A stretch of 21,710 nt of DNA. It comes from Andreesenia sp964489735. Lineage in GTDB: Bacteria > Bacillota > Clostridia > Tissierellales > Gottschalkiaceae. A program made the position numbers and the translations under genes. The stretch is taken from assembly GCA_964489735.1 (NCBI GenBank), contig CAZBAL010000027.1:1-21710 (forward strand), given 5' to 3'. How positions within the stretch are numbered: the stretch's first letter is position 1; each line of letters opens with the position of its first letter. The notes under the pieces were generated by a model. The model was not told the DNA's origin. It searched no databases and saw only the letters and a program-made list of their open reading frames with translations. Of the stretch, positions 6,494-13,112 are shown in pieces.

Positions 6494-7335
6494 TGTAAAT
6501 TTTCCTTTCCAAGCTTCAATGCTAATTTTTCTGAGATAAAGTTTATTATTAATATTATTGCAAGCAGGACAACACCAGTTGCATAAGCTTCGTTTATATT
6601 AAGTCCTTCACCTGACAGTGTGTACATATGAAGAGCCAGTGTTCTACCAGATGCATCAGCTCCAACGATATTTCCGGGAACTTTGGCAACTGTACCAGAT
6701 GTATAAATAAGTGCAGCTGTTTCTCCTACAATTCTTCCGACAGCTAGGATAACTCCCGCTAGTACACCGGGCATTGCTGAAGGAAGGATTATTCTAAAAA
6801 TAGTTCTAAGCTTACCAGCACCTAAACCGTAGCTCGCTTCTCTAAGCATATCTGAAACGGCCATAAGTGATTCCTCTGTACTTCTTATTATTAGAGGAAG
6901 AACCATTATTGCAGCTGTCATAGCTCCGGCTAAAAGGGAATAGCTCCATTTAAGGAAAGTAACGAAGAACAGCATACCGAATAATCCGTAAACTATAGAA
7001 GGTATACCGGATAATGTTTCAGCTGTTACTCTGACTATTCCGACAAGCCTATTATTTGGGTTTGCATATTCCACCAGATAAATGGCAGTACTAATTCCTA
7101 CAGGTATTGCAATTATTAGAGAAAGTCCGACTACTATAAGCGTATTTATTATTGCTGGCATCATAGATACATTTTCAACTGTATAAGTCCAGCTGAATAG
7201 TGAAGGCTTAAGGTAAGGAACACCTCTAAACAGTATATAGATTACGATAAAAAAGAGTGAAATAAATGTCGCAGCAGCCGATCCATAGACAAAAAATTTC
7301 ACTAAATTATCTTTTGATTTGTTTTTTGATCTCAT
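6490..7335 (-). CDS. pstA: PstA, phosphate ABC transporter permease
   Basis: 281 aa with about six membrane helices; the first is at about 17-38. The BPD_transp_1 permease core includes the coupling loop EASYGLGAGKLRTIFRIILP and the PstA/PstC-typical GRIVGETAALIYTSG segment. Forms the channel with PstC. Its ATG shares one base with the pstC stop (TAATG), and its own end overlaps pstB by four bases. Confidence 0.95.
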   Translation of the reverse strand: MRSKNKSKDNLVKFFVYGSAAATFISLFFIVIYILFRGVPYLKPSLFSWTYTVENVSMMPAIINTLIVVGLSLIIAIPVGISTAIYLVEYANPNNRLVGIVRVTAETLSGIPSIVYGLFGMLFFVTFLKWSYSLLAGAMTAAIMVLPLIIRSTEESLMAVSDMLREASYGLGAGKLRTIFRIILPSAMPGVLAGVILAVGRIVGETAALIYTSGTVAKVPGNIVGADASGRTLALHMYTLSGEGLNINEAYATGVVLLAIILIINFISEKLALKLGKENLQ

Positions 7336-8213
7336 TACGATATTCTCCTTTTAAACAGCAGGAAAGCAACATTTATTAAAAGTATAAATATGAATAGAAC
7401 GGCTCCTGTAGCAATCAGTGCCTCTCTGTGCAAATCTGCTGCATAAGACATTTCTGTAACTATATTCATAGTCATTGTACGAACACCTTTGAATAAACCT
7501 CTAGGCATACGAGCCTGGTTTCCTGCAACTAGGATAACCGCCATTGTTTCACCAATAGCTCTTCCTATACCTAGTATGATTGAAGATATTATTCCTGATT
7601 TGGCTGCTGGTAATACAACAGTCATTACAGATCTTTCATGTGAAGCACCTAACGCTATAGCTCCTTCGTAGTAGTGTCTAGGAACAGCTCTTAAGGATGT
7701 TTCAGAAAGACTTATTATTGTAGGTAGAATCATAATACCTAGTAGAATTATTGCAGTAAGCATTGTCATACCGCTTCCACCAAACAATGTTTTTATAATA
7801 GGTACGATTATTACTAGGGCAAAGAAACCATAAATTATAGATGGTATTCCAGCCATTAAATTCACTCCAGCTTTAAGAGGCTTATAAACTTTCTGAGGGC
7901 AGAATCTTGCCATGAAAACGGCAGTAAGCACTCCAATAGGAACTCCTAAAACTATGGCTCCTAAAGTAACATAGATACTGCCTAAAATCATAGGCAGTAT
8001 CCCAAAAGCAGGAGGAGTATTTGTTGGTTTCCATTTAGTTCCTAATAGGAAGTCAGTCAGTCCTATTTTACCGATCGCAGGCAGTCCATTTGAAAACATA
8101 AAATAACAAATGGTAGCTAGAGCTAGGATTGAAAAACAAGTTGCTATTAAGAATATAATGGACAAAGATTTTTCACGAAAATAGAACATTTTTCTACTTT
8201 TATTTGTTTCCAT
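7335..8213 (-). CDS. pstC: PstC, phosphate ABC transporter permease
   Basis: 292 aa with about six membrane helices after a basic N-terminus (SRKMFYFREK). The coupling loop EGAIALGASHERSVMTVVLP and the motif GRAIGETMAVILVAGN are typical of PstC. Start at 8213 with AAAGGAG upstream. It follows pstS by 55 bases. That gap, overlapping the pstS stop, can form a weak AT-rich hairpin (AATATAA/TTATATT, 8250-8270) followed by five T on the minus strand. It could lower expression of the permease genes relative to pstS, as is common for binding-protein operons; that is inference. Confidence 0.95.
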   Translation of the reverse strand: METNKSRKMFYFREKSLSIIFLIATCFSILALATICYFMFSNGLPAIGKIGLTDFLLGTKWKPTNTPPAFGILPMILGSIYVTLGAIVLGVPIGVLTAVFMARFCPQKVYKPLKAGVNLMAGIPSIIYGFFALVIIVPIIKTLFGGSGMTMLTAIILLGIMILPTIISLSETSLRAVPRHYYEGAIALGASHERSVMTVVLPAAKSGIISSIILGIGRAIGETMAVILVAGNQARMPRGLFKGVRTMTMNIVTEMSYAADLHREALIATGAVLFIFILLINVAFLLFKRRIS

Positions 8214-8268
8214 TACCGATACTCCTTTATCAAACTATATATAAAAATCAATATAATTTCTTCTTATA

Positions 8269-9153
8269 TTATTTTACTTCTTCCCAATCTAGTATTTCAC
8301 CAGTATAGATTTTTGCTAGATTATCTAAGCTGATATCATCCATTGAGTTGTTTTTGTTAACTATTACAGCGATTCCATCTAATGCGATTTCTTTATTTGA
8401 AACTTCTTTTAACTCACTGTCTTTTAAGTTACGTGAAGCCATACCGATTTCTGCAATACCATCTATAACTGCTTGTACACCTGCAGAAGAGTCTGATTGC
8501 TGAACACTGATCTTTGCAGCTGGGTTAACTTTTTGATAAGCTTCAACTAATTGCTCCATAACTGGTGTTACTGATGAAGAACCTGCTATAGTAAGGTTTC
8601 CTTCAACTTCTTTAGCTTCATACTCTGGAGCATCATCTACTGCAGGAATATAAGACTCAGCAACTACTTCCTGTCCTTGCTTGCTCATTATAAAGTCTAT
8701 GAAGTCTTTTCCTAAGTCTGATAGTTCATCTTCCTTAACTGCTATATTGAATGGTCTTGAAATTTTATAGTCTTTTGATTTTATAGTTTCTGAAGATGCT
8801 TCAGAACCATCTATTTTCAGTGCTTTTACTGTATCATTTAAAGATCCCAGTGATATATAACCGATTGAGCTCTCGTCACCAGCAACTGCTGTTAACACTC
8901 CGTCAGTTTTATTTTGAACAACAGCTTCTTCAGTTGTATTATCTGTTTTATCTTTTTCTACACCTGTAAGTTCTACGAAAGCTCCACGAGTTCCAGAACC
9001 ATCTTCACGTGTTATTACAACAATCTCACCAGAAGTTGTTCCGGCATTATCATTGTTTCTTCCGTTATCACCTGTGTCATTTCCCGCTCCACAACCAGCA
9101 AGAAGTGCGATTGATAGGGCAGCACCTATACCAAGTTTCAATATTCTTTTCAT
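8269..9153 (-). CDS. pstS: PstS phosphate-binding lipoprotein with swapped (circularly permuted) domain order
   Basis: 294 aa. Lipobox LLAGC puts the lipid on C21; a Gly/Asn/Asp linker runs to about 42. The two PstS sequence blocks are in reverse order. Residues 43-170 carry IVVITREDGSGTRGAF, GYISLGSL and SRPFNIAV, which in E. coli- or Bacillus-type PstS form the second half. Residues 186-294 carry LTIAGSSSVTPVMEQL, IGMASR and IALDGIAVIVN, normally the first half. The protein ends at GEILDWEEVK, exactly where the usual order would go on into the REDGSGTR block. Phosphate-contact motifs are present in both blocks. From memory, Streptococcus pneumoniae PstS1 has this same order, so it is a family variant and not a local rearrangement. 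First gene of the pst operon; AGGAGAGG ribosome site at 9161-9168. Confidence 0.93.
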   Translation of the reverse strand: MKRILKLGIGAALSIALLAGCGAGNDTGDNGRNNDNAGTTSGEIVVITREDGSGTRGAFVELTGVEKDKTDNTTEEAVVQNKTDGVLTAVAGDESSIGYISLGSLNDTVKALKIDGSEASSETIKSKDYKISRPFNIAVKEDELSDLGKDFIDFIMSKQGQEVVAESYIPAVDDAPEYEAKEVEGNLTIAGSSSVTPVMEQLVEAYQKVNPAAKISVQQSDSSAGVQAVIDGIAEIGMASRNLKDSELKEVSNKEIALDGIAVIVNKNNSMDDISLDNLAKIYTGEILDWEEVK

Positions 9154-9216
9154 AATTAATCCTCTCCTAAATGTTTTATTTGATAACTTAAGTATATGGG
9201 TTCAACTTTAGATAGA

Positions 9217-9244
9217 TGTAAAAACTAAGTGAAGTATATATAAA
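9217..9244 (-). promoter_or_regulatory. Candidate PHO box upstream of pstS
   Basis: Read on the minus strand, TTTATA (9239-9244), TTCACT (9228-9233) and TTTACA (9217-9222) repeat with an exact 11-base period. This resembles the TT(A/T/C)ACA repeats bound by PhoP in Gram-positive bacteria. The AT-rich background makes chance matches likely. It lies 64-91 bases ahead of the start codon, a workable position for an activator. Confidence 0.35.
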
Positions 9245-9264
9245 GTAAATATTAAGTTTATATT

Positions 9265-9299
9265 AAAAAAGCTCATGTATAAGAATACATGAGCTTTTT
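9265..9299 (-). terminator. Terminator of the zinc-ribbon gene
   Basis: A perfect 15-bp stem, AAAAAGCTCATGTAT (9266-9280) with ATACATGAGCTTTTT (9285-9299), around a four-base loop. On the minus strand it ends in six T. It lies 36 bases after the stop of the 9336-9890 gene and separates it from the pst promoter. Confidence 0.85.
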
Positions 9300-9335
9300 G
9301 TAGTAAAATATATATAGCAAACATCGTTAATTATG

Positions 9336-9890
9336 CTATTTTTTTAGGTTGTTTTTAATTTCATATGTGTTTTCTACAAGTTTTAATATTGCTATTAACA
9401 GTTCGAAGTAGATTCTCAGAAGGACGAGTCCTAATGGAAGGAAGATAAATGCAATTAAAAATGATATATCTCTGTAGACCAGTGTAAATATCAAGCTCAA
9501 TGGAAGAGCTATCAATCCAAGCGCTGTAAGAGCAATATACAGGAGTTTCAGAATAGACGTTGTTATGAATATATCAAAATTAAAAAAGCGTCTAAGAAGC
9601 GAAGCACTCTTATTTTCATCACTATCACTATTGAAACTATCAATATGCTGATAGCTAGGTTTTGTACTTTCGGAAAACTCTGCTTTTTTATTGTTAATCG
9701 TATTATTAGGATAGTTCCTGTGTTCATAATCCTTATAGATTTCTTTTCTTTCTCTTTCGGAGTTATTGGAGTCTATATTGGAAATAGTAATATTACTGGA
9801 CTTAGATAGTTCTTTGCCACAGCTTTTGCAAACTTTATCATCTAGATCTATTTCAGATCCGCAATTGGTACAGAATTTATCTTCATTCAT
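9336..9890 (-). CDS. Zinc-ribbon membrane protein, DUF4282-like
   Basis: 184 aa. The N-terminal zinc ribbon has C7-TN-C10 and C21-KS-C24. A polar, Ser/Asn-rich linker (about 30-95) has low complexity and is probably disordered. Two membrane helices lie at about 114-138 and 143-168, followed by NTYEIKNN. The helical part, with FDIFITTSILKLLY and LRIYFELLIAILKL, resembles the DUF4282 family from memory. Function unknown; zinc-ribbon-plus-helix proteins are common in Firmicutes and some are envelope stress or assembly factors. Start at 9890 with AAAGG upstream. Monocistronic: its own terminator follows and the next gene upstream is divergent. Confidence 0.75.
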   Translation of the reverse strand: MNEDKFCTNCGSEIDLDDKVCKSCGKELSKSSNITISNIDSNNSERERKEIYKDYEHRNYPNNTINNKKAEFSESTKPSYQHIDSFNSDSDENKSASLLRRFFNFDIFITTSILKLLYIALTALGLIALPLSLIFTLVYRDISFLIAFIFLPLGLVLLRIYFELLIAILKLVENTYEIKNNLKK

Positions 9891-10004
9891 AGGTATTATC
9901 CTTTCTATTAATATTGTTGAAAATATGTAATTACCTTGTTTAATTAATGTTATGATATCATAGCATAGAGGATATTACAAACTGCGTATATATGAAAAAT
10001 TTGA

Positions 10005-10010
10005 TATAAT
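10005..10010 (+). promoter_or_regulatory. Candidate -10 box for the PAP2-ogt operon
   Basis: TATAAT 28 bases ahead of the start codon; the GGAG ribosome site is at 10029-10032. No good -35 is seen. A second TATAAT at 10019-10024 is too close to the ribosome site. In the same gap, TATGATATCATA (9951-9962) is a perfect 12-base palindrome that could be an operator shared with the divergent zinc-ribbon gene. Confidence 0.35.
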
Positions 10011-10038
10011 AGTTTTAATATAATGTAAAGGAGATATT

Positions 10039-10596
10039 ATGTTTGATTTAATAATAAATCTCGATAAAAAACTGGTGCTGGATATAGTTCAGAGTAGTAG
10101 TGATGGTGTTATTACTTTGGTTATGAAGGCACTAACTTTCATGGGTAATGATGGACTTGTTTGGATTATGTTAAGTCTGATTTTATTCATATTAAAAAAG
10201 AAAAGAATAGGATTTGAAGTTCTAATGGCTCTATCTTTCAGCTATACATTGACGGAGATTCTAAAATACATGGTAGAACGACCAAGGCCTTTTCATGTCT
10301 TAAGCAATATAAGATTATTAATAGAGCCTCCTTCAGGAACATCTTTTCCTTCTGGTCATACAGCTACGTCTTTTGCAGTTGCAATGATCATATGTATTCA
10401 TATGCCAAAAAAATATGGTGTATTAGCTTTGATAACAGCATGTTTTATGGGGTTCTCTAGAGTTTATTTCGGGGTACACTATCCTTCTGATGTCCTGATG
10501 GGATCAGTCTTAGGGATAGCATCAGGTTTATTTATAGATTATATTACAAACAGGGGCTTAATATATAAAAATAGAATATCTATTAGAAAGGGATAA
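10039..10596 (+). CDS. PAP2-family membrane phosphatase
   Basis: 185 aa. All three PAP2 acid-phosphatase motifs are present: KX6RP (K76...R83-P84), PSGH (104-107) and SRX5HX3D (S140-R141, H147, D151). H107 and H147 are the predicted catalytic pair. Around five membrane helices. Family members remove phosphate from undecaprenyl pyrophosphate, phosphatidylglycerophosphate or other lipid phosphates; the substrate cannot be told from sequence alone. First gene of a three-gene unit with ogt and an anchored coiled-coil protein, four bases ahead of ogt. Confidence 0.9.
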   Translation: MFDLIINLDKKLVLDIVQSSSDGVITLVMKALTFMGNDGLVWIMLSLILFILKKKRIGFEVLMALSFSYTLTEILKYMVERPRPFHVLSNIRLLIEPPSGTSFPSGHTATSFAVAMIICIHMPKKYGVLALITACFMGFSRVYFGVHYPSDVLMGSVLGIASGLFIDYITNRGLIYKNRISIRKG

Positions 10597-10600
10597 ATTT

Positions 10601-11068
10601 ATGGATAATATATTTTTTTATGACACTAATTATGGGAAAGTAGCAGTATCGGACAATGGCAATGAGATAACAGGAATTCACATGGGGGATATGCCAGATA
10701 CTGTAGGCATGAGGCTTTGGGAAACAGAGTTGATCAGAAATGCCTATGAGCAGATTGAGGAGTATTTTAATGGGGAGAGGAAGAAGTTTGAGTTTCCGGT
10801 AAAGTTCTGTGGGACAGACTTTCAAAACTCGGTATGGAGAATGCTGATGAAAATACCGTATGGTGAGACAAGATCGTATAAGGAGATAGCAGAGCTAGTC
10901 GGGAGAGAGAATGCATCTAGAGCTGTTGGAAATGCTGTAGGGAAAAATCCCTTATTATTGGTGGTCCCTTGTCACAGGGTAATTCGATCGGATGAGCAAT
11001 TAGGAGGATTTTCTTCGGGCATCGAATTAAAAGAGTATTTAATTGAGCTTGAGAGGTGTAACAAATGA
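10601..11068 (+). CDS. ogt: Methylated-DNA--protein-cysteine methyltransferase
   Basis: 155 aa. Suicide DNA-repair protein that moves an alkyl group from O6-alkylguanine (or O4-alkylthymine) to its own cysteine. The acceptor is C124 in VVPCHRVI. The helix-turn-helix with the arginine finger is at about 88-115 (GETRSYKEIAEL ... SRAVGNAVGKNP). The short N-terminal domain lacks the Cys-ligand zinc site of Ada. ATG four bases after the PAP2 stop; it overlaps the next gene by four bases (ATGA). Confidence 0.95.
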   Translation: MDNIFFYDTNYGKVAVSDNGNEITGIHMGDMPDTVGMRLWETELIRNAYEQIEEYFNGERKKFEFPVKFCGTDFQNSVWRMLMKIPYGETRSYKEIAELVGRENASRAVGNAVGKNPLLLVVPCHRVIRSDEQLGGFSSGIELKEYLIELERCNK

Positions 11069-11985
11069 AAAAATGGATAATTGTTATAGTAATCGCACTC
11101 ATGGCCTCTGTGCTCGGTTATGCAGGTTATAATTCATTTAAATATCATGAGACTAAAAAGCTTGTAGAGAAGTCAATAATCAAGGATGATATGAATAATG
11201 CTGTGGTCTATATAAAAAAATCTATGAAATATGATATGTTCAGCAGAAAAAAAGATATAATAACTTTGCAAGCAGTTATGTTCTATTCAGAAGCAAAAGA
11301 GAAATATGACAGTGAAGATTATGAAGGTGCAGAGAAAGCACTGTCTAATATTCAGGAGAAGATATTAGAGTACAAGCATTTTGCTACAAAGATAGATGCG
11401 CTTAGAACGAAAGTGAGCAATTCAAATGAAAATAAAAAGGCTGTAGATTTAAAGATAGAAGAAATAAGAGAAGTTTTAGATGTTGGAGACTATAAAACTG
11501 CTCTTTCAAGAATAAAATCAGTTGGTCTTATGAAACTGACAAATGAACAGAAAAGTGTTATTGAAGATATGAACACAAGAGCCTCGGATGAAATGGCAAA
11601 ACTGAATGCTGAAGAGGAAGCCAGAAAAGAGGCAGAAAGAATGAGCGAAGAAGCCAGAAAGATTGAAGAGAACAGAAAAAAAGAAGAGGAAATTGAACAG
11701 AAAAGGGCTCAAGAGGAAAAAGAAGCGGAAGAAAAGAGAAAGATTGAAAAGTATGGAAGGAGCAAATATTCGAGAGAAGAAGCCAGAAAAATTTTTCTTG
11801 AGAAGAGTCAGTTCGATGAGAAACTTTACAAGGTTGAGATAATAAATTCTGAAGACTATAAATTCAATGGTGATTTATGTTACTTTATCAGAGTCACAGA
11901 TATAAAAAATCCAAAAGCCAGTAAGAAAGAGTATTACATCAACTCCTACACAGGTAGTTTTACGCTTGCTAAAAATTTAAAGTAA
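11065..11985 (+). CDS. Membrane-anchored coiled-coil protein, unrecognised
   Basis: 306 aa. One N-terminal helix (about 4-22) anchors a protein that is otherwise outside or peripheral. Residues 30-170 are helical and repeat-like (YDSEDYEGAEKALSNIQ and VGDYKTALSRIKSV resemble TPR-like helical hairpins). Residues 172-229 form a highly charged Glu/Lys/Arg coiled coil. The C-terminal 60 residues (LYKVEII...CYFIRVTD...EYYINSYTGSF) look like a small beta domain of PepSY type, often seen in secreted proteins that bind or inhibit peptidases. Its start overlaps ogt by four bases, so it is co-translated, though no functional link to DNA repair is evident. No close family recognised. Confidence 0.65.
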   Translation: MKKWIIVIVIALMASVLGYAGYNSFKYHETKKLVEKSIIKDDMNNAVVYIKKSMKYDMFSRKKDIITLQAVMFYSEAKEKYDSEDYEGAEKALSNIQEKILEYKHFATKIDALRTKVSNSNENKKAVDLKIEEIREVLDVGDYKTALSRIKSVGLMKLTNEQKSVIEDMNTRASDEMAKLNAEEEARKEAERMSEEARKIEENRKKEEEIEQKRAQEEKEAEEKRKIEKYGRSKYSREEARKIFLEKSQFDEKLYKVEIINSEDYKFNGDLCYFIRVTDIKNPKASKKEYYINSYTGSFTLAKNLK

Positions 11986-11991
11986 AAAAAT

Positions 11992-12016
11992 GGTTAAGAT
12001 TAATTTTGGTGGGTAT
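11992..12016 (+). promoter_or_regulatory. Sigma-B-like promoter ahead of the GlsB/YeaQ gene
   Basis: GGTTAA (11992-11997) and GGGTAT (12011-12016) are separated by 13 bases. The general-stress sigma factor of Gram-positive bacteria recognises GTTTAA and GGGTAT or GGGAAT at 12-15 bases. The match is 5 of 6 and 6 of 6. A sigma-A-type TATAAT (12016-12021) overlaps it, so a vegetative promoter is a rival reading. Confidence 0.4.
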
Positions 12017-12056
12017 ATAATTACCTAAGGACATTTATAGAGAGGAGGAAACTAAA

Positions 12057-12314
12057 ATGGGTATTCTTTCATGGCTAATAGTAGGTGCACTTGCTGGATG
12101 GATTGCTAGTATGATAACTGGCGATAACGCTAAAATGGGCGCTCTAGCAAACATAGCAGTAGGGATTGTAGGTGGACTTATCGGTGGATTTATAGCTCAA
12201 TCTGTATTTAACCTAGGTCCATTAACAGGAATCAATATTTACAGTATTCTTGTGGCAATTGCAGGAGCTGTTATATTACTGCTTATTATAGGATTTTTCA
12301 ATAAAAGAAAATAA
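12057..12314 (+). CDS. GlsB/YeaQ/YmgE-family small membrane protein
   Basis: 85 aa, typical size for the family. Three hydrophobic helices with the Gly-rich signature: ILSWLIVGALAGWIAS, then NIAVGIVGGLIGGFIAQ, then a third helix (about 63-80), ending in basic residues (NKRK). Members are membrane proteins often induced by general stress (sigma-B in Bacillus, Asp23/GlsB in lactic acid bacteria); the old name transglycosylase-associated is not supported by catalysis. Strong GAGGAGG ribosome site, apparent own promoter and a terminator right after: a monocistronic, probably well-expressed gene. Confidence 0.9.
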   Translation: MGILSWLIVGALAGWIASMITGDNAKMGALANIAVGIVGGLIGGFIAQSVFNLGPLTGINIYSILVAIAGAVILLLIIGFFNKRK

Positions 12315-12330
12315 TGGATGAAAAGATAGC

Positions 12331-12366
12331 AAAGTTGTGTAATTAACAGTTACACAACTTTTTTTT
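12331..12366 (+). terminator. Terminator of the GlsB/YeaQ gene
   Basis: AAAGTTGTGTAA (12331-12342) pairs perfectly with TTACACAACTTT (12350-12361) and T residues continue to 12366. Confidence 0.85.
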
Positions 12367-12441
12367 CATCTTAACTGCTGGAAAAATACGGTATTATTAT
12401 GGAATTAAAAGAATAATTATTAAAAGTATAAATTTAGGTAC

Positions 12442-12475
12442 AAAAAAATGGTGTCGACTAAAATGCCAACACCAT
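12442..12475 (-). terminator. Terminator of the CBS-pair gene
   Basis: On the minus strand ATGGTGTTGGC pairs with GTCGACACCAT (12448-12475; two G.T pairs) around ATTTTA, followed by six T (12442-12447). It lies 17 bases after the CBS gene. Confidence 0.75.
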
Positions 12476-12492
12476 GTACGAAAATTCTTATA

Positions 12493-12945
12493 TTAAGCTA
12501 AAGTTTTTATAACGTCAGCTCTACTTATTATACCAACAAGCTTAGTACCAACTAAAACTGGTACTCTATTAATATTATTGCTTATCATAACATTTGCTAT
12601 TTCCTTTACAGATGCTGTTTCTTGTACTGTGAAAAGCTTTGTTGTCATAATCTCTTCTGCAGTGCAAGCTGAAAGTTTTTTCACATCTGAAAGATATTTT
12701 TCGTAGTCTTTAAGTGAAGCAAGACCTCCGAATCCAAATGTTGCTGATAGTCCAGCCGGTACCTGTGGGCTAACTTCTTTATGAAGTAAATCTCCTTCTG
12801 TAACGATACCTAGTATATTTCCTTCTTCGTCTACAACTGGAACACCAGAAATTTTATTGTCTATCAAAATGTCTGCTAATTCCTTAATAGTTGTATCCGG
12901 TCCAACTGTAATAACTGCTGCTTCCATAATATCTCTTGCAATCAT
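12493..12945 (-). CDS. CBS-domain-pair protein
   Basis: 150 aa consisting only of two CBS domains (about 1-58 and 94-150) with a linker rich in Gly and Phe. Each domain ends in the usual nucleotide-binding strand: GIVTEGDLL (46-54) and GIISRADVI (138-146). Such stand-alone pairs form dimers that bind adenine nucleotides (AMP, ATP, SAM or c-di-AMP) and regulate partners; the ligand cannot be told here. I start at ATG 12945 because GGAG sits 8-9 bases before it; an in-frame ATG at 12963 precedes that ribosome site. Divergent from the ClC gene 167 bases away. GGGTAT on the minus strand (12994-12999) could be a second sigma-B-type -10. Confidence 0.9.
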   Translation of the reverse strand: MIARDIMEAAVITVGPDTTIKELADILIDNKISGVPVVDEEGNILGIVTEGDLLHKEVSPQVPAGLSATFGFGGLASLKDYEKYLSDVKKLSACTAEEIMTTKLFTVQETASVKEIANVMISNNINRVPVLVGTKLVGIISRADVIKTLA

Positions 12946-13061
12946 TGATAACACTCCTATCATTTTTGAATTTAATTATCACTACAATATAAGATACCCA
13001 TATAAAATATAAAATAACACAAGAACAGAATAATTATAAAAATAAACAATCTAAATTCTCT

Positions 13062-13074
13062 ATTATGGTATAAT
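13062..13074 (+). promoter_or_regulatory. Extended -10 promoter of the ClC gene
   Basis: TGGTATAAT (TG at -15/-14, then TATAAT at 13069-13074) lies 39 bases ahead of the start codon and 25 bases ahead of the GAGGAG ribosome site. An extended -10 explains the lack of a clear -35. Confidence 0.5.
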
Positions 13075-13112
13075 TATAGGAAATATTAACATATGATGAG
13101 AGGAGTTATTTT

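Noticed and set aside
8269..9153. Assembly error or frameshift as the cause of the PstS block order
   Set aside because: One uninterrupted frame with signal peptide, linker and clean ends; a known streptococcal PstS has, from memory, the same order.
10583..10825. 80-codon minus-strand frame opposite ogt
   Set aside because: Overlaps a clear ogt gene; no ribosome site and no recognisable product.
12946..12963. ATG at 12963 as start of the CBS gene
   Set aside because: It precedes the GGAG ribosome site that serves ATG 12945.
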